Shown: one piece after another, positions 7,507 to 14,369 of the stretch
Numbering within the stretch: position 1 is the stretch's first letter
How the letters are laid out: every line of letters begins with the position of its first letter
Origin: an uncultured Lachnospiraceae bacterium
GTDB taxonomy: Bacteria > Bacillota > Clostridia > Lachnospirales > Lachnospiraceae
Direction of reading: 5' to 3'
Length of the DNA stretch: 16,711 nucleotides
NCBI GenBank assembly: GCA_910588885.1
Contig: CAJUSQ010000068.1
Span: 1 to 16,711, forward strand
Program-made: the position numbers and the translations under genes
The notes under the pieces: model-generated
Told to the model about the DNA's origin: nothing
The model's input: only the letters and a program-made list of their open reading frames with translations
Databases searched by the model: none

Positions 7507-8942
7507 GCACAATCGAAATTACACCGGAACAAAAAATAGAACACAGCCTGTCGGTACGCTTTGTACGGAATGACGCAAAGGACGCTTCCATTGAACAGGC
7601 CGTTCCCTTTTTCAAAGGCGGCTTTTTAAGTACCGAGTTCGCTTCCCTGGAAGGGGAACCCACATTGCTGGTAGGGCTGGGCAGCCAGCCTCTGGATAAA
7701 TTTAAAGTAAAAGAAGCGGCGGCAAAGGCGGTATCCGAAGGCCGGAAACGGGATTTCGCTGCCCTTACTTTACATATTGCCCCCTTCCTGGAAGCCCAAA
7801 ATCCGGAAACGGTGCGGGATCTGGCGGAAGGCGCGCTGTTGGGCGATTACAGCCTGCCCTGCTTTGGGGAAAAGCAGGAAGCCGCAAAAGAGAAGCCGGA
7901 ATGCCGGATTTATCTCTCCGGAATACCATCGGAATACCAGGAGGAAGCCAAGTCTCTCTGTACCGAAGCTTCCTGTATCGCAGAAGGCGTCCGTTTTGCC
8001 CGGGACATGGTAAATATGCCCGGAAACCGCCTGCGTCCGGAGGATTTTGCAAGATACGTCACCGAGCAGATGGCCGGGCTGAACGTGGAAGTGGAATGCT
8101 TCCATCAGGATGCCCTAAGGGAAATGGGGATGCATGCCCTCCTGGCCGTTGGAGACAGCAGCGAGTTCCCCCCCTGCCTGCTGGTACTCCGCTACCGGGG
8201 AATGCCGGATCATAGCCGGATTACCGGATTGGTAGGAAAAAGCGTGACCTGTGATACCGGCGGTTACTGCCTGAAAGCAGCTGCTTCCATGACCGGGATC
8301 AAGGGAGATATGGCCGGCGGCGCAGCCGTGGCAGGAGCCGTCTATGCCCTGGCAAAATCCGGTGAAAAGACCAATGTCACGGCCCTGCTTCCCATGTGCG
8401 AGAACCGGATTTCCGCCGGAAGCCTTCTGCCGGGAGACGTGATTTCCTCCTATTCCGGTAAGACCATCGAGGTTTTAAATACCGACGCGGAAGGCCGCCT
8501 GATTCTGGCCGATGCCGTATCCTATGCGGTAAAGAACGAAAATGTTACCGAGCTTTTGGATATCGCCACCCTGACCGGGGCGGTGGCAGGCTTACTGGGC
8601 TTTACCATCGGCGGGGTACTCTGTGATTCCGACAGCTGGTATGCGGAATTCAAGCATGCCTATGAGGTATCCGGGGAACGGTATCTGCGGATTCCCTATT
8701 ATGAGGAGCATGAAAAATTAATCGAAAGCAAGCTGGCAGACGTAAAAAATGTCACCAAGGACTGCGGAACCATCGGAGCAGGGCTGTTCATCCGGGCTTT
8801 TGCAGAAGGAACCCCCTGGCTGCACTTGGACATTGCCGGAACGGCCTGGGTAGAAAGCCCCATTTTCGCCTTCCAGTCCGCCGGGGCAACCGGAGCCGGT
8901 GTTTCCACCCTTTACCAGCTTTGCCGCAGATCTATATCATAA
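7503..8942 (+). CDS. M17 leucyl aminopeptidase
   Basis: A cytosolic two-metal aminopeptidase that removes N-terminal residues from peptides, typically as a hexamer. At 479 aa it is of normal family length. All metal and catalytic positions known for PepA/LAP are present: Lys246, Asp251 (CDTGG), Lys258, Asp269 (KGDMAGG), and NTDAEGR (326-332) with Asp328, Glu330 and Arg332. NMPGNRLRP (171-179) opens the catalytic domain, and HLDIAGTAW lies near the C-terminus. The N-terminal regulatory domain (about 1-160) is divergent, as is usual. The metal motif has Cys250 where Phe is common. GGGAGG (7490-7495) inside deoR drives translation, and the start overlaps the deoR stop by four bases. The context suggests it degrades peptides released or trimmed by the transglutaminase-like protein, an inference. 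Confidence 0.95.
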   Translation: MSTIEITPEQKIEHSLSVRFVRNDAKDASIEQAVPFFKGGFLSTEFASLEGEPTLLVGLGSQPLDKFKVKEAAAKAVSEGRKRDFAALTLHIAPFLEAQNPETVRDLAEGALLGDYSLPCFGEKQEAAKEKPECRIYLSGIPSEYQEEAKSLCTEASCIAEGVRFARDMVNMPGNRLRPEDFARYVTEQMAGLNVEVECFHQDALREMGMHALLAVGDSSEFPPCLLVLRYRGMPDHSRITGLVGKSVTCDTGGYCLKAAASMTGIKGDMAGGAAVAGAVYALAKSGEKTNVTALLPMCENRISAGSLLPGDVISSYSGKTIEVLNTDAEGRLILADAVSYAVKNENVTELLDIATLTGAVAGLLGFTIGGVLCDSDSWYAEFKHAYEVSGERYLRIPYYEEHEKLIESKLADVKNVTKDCGTIGAGLFIRAFAEGTPWLHLDIAGTAWVESPIFAFQSAGATGAGVSTLYQLCRRSIS

Positions 8943-8967
8943 GTCAAGAAAAAAAGAGGGATAGAAT

Positions 8968-9714
8968 ATGAAAGAATTTATATTGGAAGTTTGTGTGGAT
9001 TCCGTAGAATCTGCCCTTGCTGCCGTAAACGGCGGCGCTTCCCGGTTAGAATTATGCGCCAACCTGATTATCGGCGGAACCTCGCCCAGCCCCTACTTAT
9101 ATCAGGAAATCCGGAAGCATTCGGATATTCCCATCCATGTGCTGCTTCGGCCCCGCTTCGGAGATTTCTGTTATACGGACGCAGAATTTTCTATTTTGTG
9201 TCAGGAAATTGCCGCTTTCCGGGACTTGGGCGCCAATGGGGCGGTAATCGGCATCCTGACCCCCGACGGGGATTTGGATACGGAACGTTTAAAGGTTCTC
9301 TGCGATGCTGCCAAAGGAATGTCGCTGACCCTGCACCGGGCCTTCGATGTCTGCCGGGATCCCTACAAAGCGCTGGAGGAAGCCATTGACCTGGGCTTTT
9401 CCACCATTCTGACCTCCGGCCAGGAAAACAGCGGCTTGAAGGGCGCTTCCCTGATCGGGGAACTGGTAGCCAGAAGCCGGGGAAGGATTGCCATCCAGGC
9501 GGGAAGCGGCGTCAACGCCCAGGTGATCGAACAGCTCTACCCCCTGACCGGGACAACCGCTTATCATATGTCCGGGAAAACCACCTTGGACAGCGTCATG
9601 CGCTATCGGAAGGAGAATGTAAATATGGGCCTTTCCGAAATCAGCGAATATGAAATCTGGCGCACCGAGGAAGCGGCCGTCCGGGCGGCCCGCAATGTCC
9701 TGGAAGGGCTTTAA
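8968..9714 (+). CDS. cutC: CutC family protein
   Basis: A TIM-barrel cytosolic protein of the CutC family, 248 aa, the usual length. Recognisable family segments are the EVCVDS strand at residues 7-12, GGASRLELCANL (22-33) with GGTSPS soon after, LLRPRFGDFCYTDAE near residue 60, LHRAFDV near 112, ILTSGQ, and IQAGSGVN. The family was named for copper tolerance in E. coli, but a direct copper role is disputed. The barrel looks enzymatic and its substrate is not established. Here it lies 25 bases after the aminopeptidase and only three bases before the CcdA-like gene, deep in a peptide and sugar-type operon. That favours a metabolic role over copper homeostasis, though the adjacent thiol-redox protein keeps a metal or thiol link possible. 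Confidence 0.95.
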   Translation: MKEFILEVCVDSVESALAAVNGGASRLELCANLIIGGTSPSPYLYQEIRKHSDIPIHVLLRPRFGDFCYTDAEFSILCQEIAAFRDLGANGAVIGILTPDGDLDTERLKVLCDAAKGMSLTLHRAFDVCRDPYKALEEAIDLGFSTILTSGQENSGLKGASLIGELVARSRGRIAIQAGSGVNAQVIEQLYPLTGTTAYHMSGKTTLDSVMRYRKENVNMGLSEISEYEIWRTEEAAVRAARNVLEGL

Positions 9715-9717
9715 GCC

Positions 9718-11382
9718 ATGAGCCGGAAACGCGGGGTCTTTTGGCCCCTGCCGTTTGCCGCGGGAATCCTCCTGCTTCTTCTGCTTGGCCGGATTCCCAT
9801 GCAGCTGCAGGGCAAAGAGCCTCTTTCCGTAGAATTTTATTATGAAAATGTCTGTGCTTCCTGCAGTGGCGACGCCGATTTTTACCAGCTAATCGAGGAG
9901 TGCCTAAGTCCCGATGAAAAAGCTGCCCTTCAGGGAAAAATAACCACCTATAACGTTTTTCTGGACTCCTGCCGGGAACGGTACGAAGACCAGGCTCAGA
10001 CATACCAGATTCCGGAAGGGACTTCCCTTCCGGTTCTCCTCGTTAATGGGCAATGGGCCAGCGGCCTTGCGCAAATGGAGCCGCTGCTCCGTGAAGCAGC
10101 CGGACAATCCGGAGGGGAAACCGCTACGGAGTACCCTCAAACCAATGAGGAAACCGCTACGCAACACCCTCAAAACAACGAGGAAGCCGCTACGCAGCAC
10201 CCTCAAAGCGATAAAACATCAGAAAAAAGACGCTCCGAATCGAGTGAAGCGGAAAATTCTGACAACAAAATTTCACATCTGGAAGAATCCCTGGCGCTGA
10301 TCCGGCAGCTGGAGGCCGCTTTGGACGGCCGCCAGGCTCCGGTGCTGCTGCTGTTTACCACGGAAGCCTGTGAAGATTGCGAAGCGGTAAAAGATTGGCT
10401 GAATTCGCAACCGGAAATTGCAAAAACAGAAATAATAGAATATAATATTATCAAAGACCCTTGTCTGGATTTCCTGAAAGCGTTGTTCCGGGACTACGGC
10501 CTGCCGGAGCAGGAACAGAAAGTACCGGCCCTGTTCTACGGAACCCAGGCAAAAACCGGGGCTTCGGCCATTACCGCCTTAGCGCCGGATGAACTGGCAG
10601 GAGCAGCCGCCCCCGGCACCCTGCTGGCAGCGGCAGGCAGGGCCCGGACCCAATTGGAAACCGAAACACCTGAAGTCCGCCAGGGGCTTCTGACTTTGGC
10701 AGGGGCCGGACTGCTGGCCGGGCTGAATCCCTGTTCCATTTCCATGCTGCTGATGCTCCTTTCCATTATGGTTGCGGAAAAAGCTTCCGTCTGGAAAAAC
10801 GGGCTGCTGTATCTGGGCGGGAAATACGCCGCATATTTTACCATCGGCCTGATCATCTATTTCTCCGCTGCCGGGCTGGAAGGTTATTTTCTGGCCGGAG
10901 CAGGCCGGATTTTAAATATCATCCTGATTCTGCTGTTTCTGGGAGCCGGGATTTTGTACGGGGTGGACGCAGTACGGATTTTCCGGCAGGATTACGGAAA
11001 GATCCGAACCCAACTTCCCACCGGAATGCGGCGATGGAACCACAATCTGATCCGCAGGGCCGGAAGCTATACCGGGATTTTAAAGCCCCTGCTGATTCTG
11101 GGGCTTGGCATGGCCATCTCCGTAGGAGAATTCTTCTGTACCGGACAGATTTACATGGCGTCCATCACTTATTTACTGCGGGACGGCGTCACTCTGGTGT
11201 GGCTCTATTTCCTGGTCTATGTGACCGCCATGTCCCTTCCGGCTTTCCTGATGCTGGCCATCATCCAGAAAACCAGGAACACAGAGCACATTTCGGAATT
11301 TATGCTCCGCCACTTAGGGGCCGTAAAGATTTTTAACGCCCTGTTGTTTTTTGGCTACGCCCTGTATTTTCTATTCTTTTAG
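9718..11382 (+). CDS. CcdA/DsbD-like membrane protein with two thioredoxin-like CXXC domains
   Basis: A 554-aa membrane protein likely to carry electrons from cytosolic thiols to outer thioredoxin-like domains. An N-terminal anchor (about 8-24) leads to a thioredoxin-like domain with CASC (Cys46/Cys49) and a SLPVLLVNG cis-Pro-type segment. A hydrophilic linker follows, with three 11-residue repeats (134-166) and a charged stretch. A second thioredoxin-like domain has CEDC (Cys218/Cys221) and a VPALFYG segment. The C-terminal part (about 325-554) has six membrane spans with the CcdA/DsbD pattern: GLNPCS with Cys339 in the first and GEFFCTGQ with Cys474 in the fourth, the pair that shuttles electrons. 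Its start lies three bases after cutC, with GGAAGGG inside cutC as the ribosome site. It is last in the operon and no terminator is visible. The partner substrate is unknown. Confidence 0.88.
   Translation: MSRKRGVFWPLPFAAGILLLLLLGRIPMQLQGKEPLSVEFYYENVCASCSGDADFYQLIEECLSPDEKAALQGKITTYNVFLDSCRERYEDQAQTYQIPEGTSLPVLLVNGQWASGLAQMEPLLREAAGQSGGETATEYPQTNEETATQHPQNNEEAATQHPQSDKTSEKRRSESSEAENSDNKISHLEESLALIRQLEAALDGRQAPVLLLFTTEACEDCEAVKDWLNSQPEIAKTEIIEYNIIKDPCLDFLKALFRDYGLPEQEQKVPALFYGTQAKTGASAITALAPDELAGAAAPGTLLAAAGRARTQLETETPEVRQGLLTLAGAGLLAGLNPCSISMLLMLLSIMVAEKASVWKNGLLYLGGKYAAYFTIGLIIYFSAAGLEGYFLAGAGRILNIILILLFLGAGILYGVDAVRIFRQDYGKIRTQLPTGMRRWNHNLIRRAGSYTGILKPLLILGLGMAISVGEFFCTGQIYMASITYLLRDGVTLVWLYFLVYVTAMSLPAFLMLAIIQKTRNTEHISEFMLRHLGAVKIFNALLFFGYALYFLFF
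10117..10215 (+). repeat. Three 33-bp tandem coding repeats (11-aa linker units)
   Basis: Units at 10117-10149, 10150-10182 and 10183-10215 encode ETATEYPQTNE, ETATQHPQNNE and EAATQHPQSDK. They stay in frame and form a Pro, Gln and acid-rich flexible spacer between the two thioredoxin-like domains of the CcdA-like protein. Copies 1 and 2 are very close at the DNA level, which suggests recent expansion by slippage. Confidence 0.85.
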
Positions 11383-11391
11383 TACATAAGC

Positions 11392-11682
11392 CTAGGCCAG
11401 AATGCACCGGGTTATTTCGGAAAACTCCGAATAGGCGCAAAGCAGCGGCCCCGGGACTTCTTCTCCCCTCTCCGTCAGCTCCTTAAGCAGCTCGGCTGTC
11501 AGCCGGGTGCGGACGGCGCTGCGGTGGATGTGGCAGGGTTCCGGGTCGTCAAAAAACTCCAGGCTTTTTTGAAGGATCACTTCCTCTTTCAGGGGTACGT
11601 CCTTTAAAAGGCCATCATAAATCAGTGAATTTCCGCTGTAAAGCCTCAGAAGCGGTAATTGCTTTTTTGATTTGAATCTCAT
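11392..11682 (-). CDS. Unrecognised 96-aa protein
   Basis: A small minus-strand ORF. I choose the ATG at 11680-11682 because AAGGAG (11689-11694, opposite strand) lies six bases upstream; a longer frame to 11739 has no ribosome site and would cross the palindrome. The product starts MRFKSKKQLPLLRLYSG, is soluble, mixed alpha/beta in character, and has three cysteines, two near the C-terminus. I recognise no family. Its stop is nine bases from the stop of the CcdA-like gene on the other strand with no terminator between, so transcripts would run into each other. It diverges from the AraC-type regulator gene, and the shared palindrome (11691-11708) probably affects one or both. It is a plausible gene, but there is no conserved domain to confirm it. 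Confidence 0.6.
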   Translation of the reverse strand: MRFKSKKQLPLLRLYSGNSLIYDGLLKDVPLKEEVILQKSLEFFDDPEPCHIHRSAVRTRLTAELLKELTERGEEVPGPLLCAYSEFSEITRCILA

Positions 11683-11690
11683 ACATTGCT

Positions 11691-11708
11691 CCTTATCTTT
11701 TGATAAGG
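11691..11708. promoter_or_regulatory. Perfect palindrome overlapping a ribosome binding site
   Basis: CCTTATC (11691-11697), a four-base TTTT spacer and GATAAGG (11702-11708) form a perfect seven-base inverted repeat between two divergent genes. On the minus strand, the RNA hairpin would bury the AAGG of the ribosome site of the 96-aa gene. As DNA it could be an operator upstream of the AraC-type regulator gene, whose possible -10 box TACTAT is at 11715-11720. I find no good -35 box for it. Confidence 0.55.
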
Positions 11709-11759
11709 CTACTGTACTATAGAAGCATGAAGTTTTCAAGGGAAAGAAGAGAAAGAACT

Positions 11760-14081
11760 ATGAAAAAAACAGAGGGGATCCCCCAACGGAAACAAATTTC
11801 CATACGCCTGCTTTGTTCCTACCTTGTCATTATATTGGCCCCTGCCATTGCAATCCTCGTTATTTATTTCACAATGCAGAAGGCCCTGTTGGACATTCAG
11901 AAGGAAAAGGCGCAGAATCTCTCCTTAGAAGCGGCCGTGACCTTCAGTAAGGAAGTGGAGCAGATCTCCAATGTGGCCAAATATATTACCAACGACGGTT
12001 CCTTGAAGCAATATATGCTGGCCAAGAACGCCGATGCCTCCGCCGAAACCTATTATCACGCCTATGAACTGGCCAAGTCCTATCCGGACTATGCCCTTCT
12101 GAACCGTTTTATCAAAAATATTTATCTGCTGCCTTTTGAATCTTCCTATTTGTTCAAGATTCCCCAGGTAGCCTCCAACTCGCCCCTTGGAATGAGCATT
12201 ATGGACATTTCCGACGGAAATGCTGACTATGATGAGCTGGTACAGAGCCTTTTTGACTTAAAAAAGAACGGGCTTTACCATGATGTGGGCGAAGGAATGC
12301 CCAAAGAATTCCGGATTATCCAGCATTTTGATTATACCGGAAACGAACGGGATACGGCCGGTGTGGTCGTCATTGACCTGCAGGAACGGGAATTGAAGAA
12401 CCTGCTGTCCCAAAGCCTGGGGGTCGACAGCGGCATTGCCTTCTTAACGGACCAGGAAGGACAGATTTTATTTGTCCACGATACGGTTACAACTTTATAT
12501 GTCCTGGACAGTTCCTACCCTACTCCGGACCCCGAATGTTCCGACTGGCAGGATTACCTGGCCCAGGCGGGCCTAAGCACCCGGACGATTACCGTCAACC
12601 GGGCCCCCACGGAGGTAAACGGCTGGTCCATCATAACGATCCTGCCAAAGCAGGAGCTTCTTTCCAAGGTGGGCCCCGGTAAGTATGTCACCCTGGTTTT
12701 ATGCATATTGTCCATACTGATTGGCGTTGCCATCTGTCTCTGGTATTGGAACAGCAACCAAACCCTGGTGGATCAATATTTGAAATACAAGGAAAAATAT
12801 TCCAAGACCCCGCCGCCCCAGGGGGAATCCACCAATATATGGAAAAACTTCGGCGGTGTTTTTGATTACGTGGACAATCTCCATCTGACTTTAGATAAAC
12901 AGAAGGACTGGCTGCAAAAGGGGATTATCCAGAAGATCCTTTTCGGCATTTATGACTCCGAACAAGAGCTGTCCCGGGAGCTGGCAGAAGCGGATCTGCC
13001 CTTCCCCATTGAGCTGCCCTGTGTCCTGGCGGCCCTGGAAGCCGAAAATCCCATGCAGCAGGAAGCGGGAATTTCCGCAGACGCATTGGAAGAAACCCTG
13101 AAGCAGGTATTGGATGAGCTGCTCCCCTGGCCTTATCTCATAATAAACCTGGGTTCCTTCAATTATGTGCTTTTCCTTTCCATCGGAAACGCATCCATAG
13201 ATGAATTAAATTTGAAACAGCTGTTTGAAAATATCAATTACAAGGTTTACAGCCAAATCCCGGTGAATATTTTCACCGGAATCAGCAAAAAAGCCGATAC
13301 GGCCCTGGCGATTGCCGAAGAATATGAGCACGTCTGCCGGATCTGCGAATATGCCCGGTACTATAAGCTCCGTATCCCCTGTATGATTGAAGAGCTGCCC
13401 CGGCATCAGCATGTGGTTTTTACGGTGGAACTGGAAATCCAGCTGGAAAAGACCATCAAAAGCGGCGCCCGGGAGCAAATGACTACCGTGATGGCCCAGG
13501 TGCGGGAAAATTATCTCTACATCCCCCGGGGGGAATCCATGCCTGCCCGGTACAATCTGGAAGTGCTGCGGTGCATCCTTCTTCGGTGCCTGGGAGAACA
13601 GCTGAAAGACCAAAACCAGGAAGCTCTGCTCAAGGAGATTCACAGCGCCCGGCTTCCTCAGGAAATTGAGGATGCTATCTGGCATACCTGGCAATATTTT
13701 GAGGATCAAAGGATTCTCTGCCAGGACAAGGGCCTGGAGGATTTGAAGAAGGAAATCGAAGCCTGTATCGAACAGGGCTATTCTGCCGCGGAATTCAACC
13801 TGGCAGTCCTGGCCGAGCAGCTGAATTTGCCGGAAAAACGGCTCTATCGTGATTTTAAAAAAATGTATGGTGTCAGCTTCAGTTCCTATCTGGAGATGAA
13901 ACGGCTCCGTTATGCACAGGAATTCTTAAAAAGCCGCCGTCCTGTGGGAGAAGTCGCCCAGGCCGTAGGCTACAGCAGCGACTATTCCTTCCGCCGGGCC
14001 TTCAAACGGGTGGTAGGCGTCGCACCCAGCGATTATCAGAAAATGCAGGAACAGCAGGAGCAGTCCAAAGCTGCGAAATAA
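11760..14081 (+). CDS. Membrane-anchored AraC-family regulator with extracytoplasmic sensor
   Basis: A one-component sensor-regulator of 773 aa. It has a first membrane span at about residues 17-37, an extracytoplasmic region of about 270 residues (likely Cache-like by position), a second span at about 309-330, a long cytoplasmic part, and a C-terminal AraC/XylS DNA-binding domain (about 676-765). The latter has two helix-turn-helix units, LAVLAEQLNLPEKRLYRDF and VGEVAQAVGYSSDYSFRRAF. I use ATG 11760; the frame is open back to a TTG at 11700 inside the palindrome, but the hydrophobic span fits better close to this start. The ribosome site is weak (AAGAGAAAG). Proteins of this build regularly sit next to LplA/LplB-type sugar transporters and activate them, so the transporter downstream is the expected target. 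It ends at an intrinsic terminator. Confidence 0.92.
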   Translation: MKKTEGIPQRKQISIRLLCSYLVIILAPAIAILVIYFTMQKALLDIQKEKAQNLSLEAAVTFSKEVEQISNVAKYITNDGSLKQYMLAKNADASAETYYHAYELAKSYPDYALLNRFIKNIYLLPFESSYLFKIPQVASNSPLGMSIMDISDGNADYDELVQSLFDLKKNGLYHDVGEGMPKEFRIIQHFDYTGNERDTAGVVVIDLQERELKNLLSQSLGVDSGIAFLTDQEGQILFVHDTVTTLYVLDSSYPTPDPECSDWQDYLAQAGLSTRTITVNRAPTEVNGWSIITILPKQELLSKVGPGKYVTLVLCILSILIGVAICLWYWNSNQTLVDQYLKYKEKYSKTPPPQGESTNIWKNFGGVFDYVDNLHLTLDKQKDWLQKGIIQKILFGIYDSEQELSRELAEADLPFPIELPCVLAALEAENPMQQEAGISADALEETLKQVLDELLPWPYLIINLGSFNYVLFLSIGNASIDELNLKQLFENINYKVYSQIPVNIFTGISKKADTALAIAEEYEHVCRICEYARYYKLRIPCMIEELPRHQHVVFTVELEIQLEKTIKSGAREQMTTVMAQVRENYLYIPRGESMPARYNLEVLRCILLRCLGEQLKDQNQEALLKEIHSARLPQEIEDAIWHTWQYFEDQRILCQDKGLEDLKKEIEACIEQGYSAAEFNLAVLAEQLNLPEKRLYRDFKKMYGVSFSSYLEMKRLRYAQEFLKSRRPVGEVAQAVGYSSDYSFRRAFKRVVGVAPSDYQKMQEQQEQSKAAK

Positions 14082-14112
14082 AAACCGGATATTTTTACCG
14101 AAACAAAGAAAT

Positions 14113-14148
14113 CCCTTGTCCTTTTTACAGGAAACAAGGGGTTTTTTT
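14113..14148 (+). terminator. Intrinsic terminator after the AraC-type regulator
   Basis: CCCTTGT (14113-14119) pairs with ACAAGGG (14134-14140), with extra inner CC-GG pairing, followed by a G and a run of seven T (14142-14148). It separates the regulator gene from the transporter operon, so the latter has its own promoter. Confidence 0.9.
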
Positions 14149-14199
14149 GTGTTTTTTACCCAAAATTCAAAAATTGTATGGTAAAAAAAAGATTGTTCG

Positions 14200-14228
14200 T
14201 TGTGCGATTCATAAAATTTTTATAAAAT
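14200..14228 (+). promoter_or_regulatory. Probable promoter of the sugar transporter operon
   Basis: TTGTGC (14200-14205) and TAAAAT (14223-14228) are 17 bases apart, within a strongly AT-rich region. The -35 box is a weak match, as expected for an activator-dependent promoter. It would give a leader of about 135 bases. A second TATAAT-like box at 14345-14350 has no -35 partner and is only 20 bases from the start codon. Confidence 0.45.
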
Positions 14229-14363
14229 AGAAGAAGAAAATTTCTATCACGTGTACGAAATGCACAAACAAAATGAGGCGCGCCAATTTGTTTCCCGTCA
14301 TTTTGATACGCGAGGTGATGGAAAGCTTTTCTGTAAAATTTTTCTATAATAATAGAAGGAGGA
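14212..14363 (+). repeat. Imperfect direct repeat with TTCTAT/ATAGAA dyads
   Basis: A T-rich segment at 14212-14237 recurs at 14334-14363 with two short insertions, 122 bases downstream. Each copy contains a TATA-like box followed by ATAGAA and then a purine-rich stretch. ATAGAA (14227-14232) also pairs with TTCTAT (14242-14247), and TTCTAT (14342-14347) pairs with ATAGAA (14352-14357) just before the ribosome site. These could be two regulator sites or the trace of a promoter duplication. Confidence 0.5.
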
Positions 14364-14369
14364 GGAACT

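Noticed and set aside
11683..11739. Longer start for the 96-aa protein
   Set aside because: No ribosome site precedes it, and it would overlap the palindrome and the upstream region of the divergent gene. AAGGAG at 11689-11694 supports the shorter form.
11700..11759. Upstream start for the AraC-type regulator (TTG 11700 or ATG 11727)
   Set aside because: The TTG lies inside the palindrome, and neither has a good ribosome site. The membrane span fits the N-terminus starting at 11760.
13206..13709. 167-aa minus-strand ORF opposite the AraC-type regulator
   Set aside because: It is fully inside a well-supported gene, with no ribosome site or known motif.
14277..14284. GGCGCGCC palindrome in the transporter leader
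   Set aside because: An eight-base palindrome alone is not enough evidence for a regulatory site, and no longer symmetry surrounds it.
14314..14330. Catabolite repression (cre-like) site TGGAAAGCTTTTCT upstream of the lipoprotein gene
   Set aside because: The dyad is present, but the central CG of the CcpA consensus is GC and the flanks match only in part. Too weak to report as a feature.
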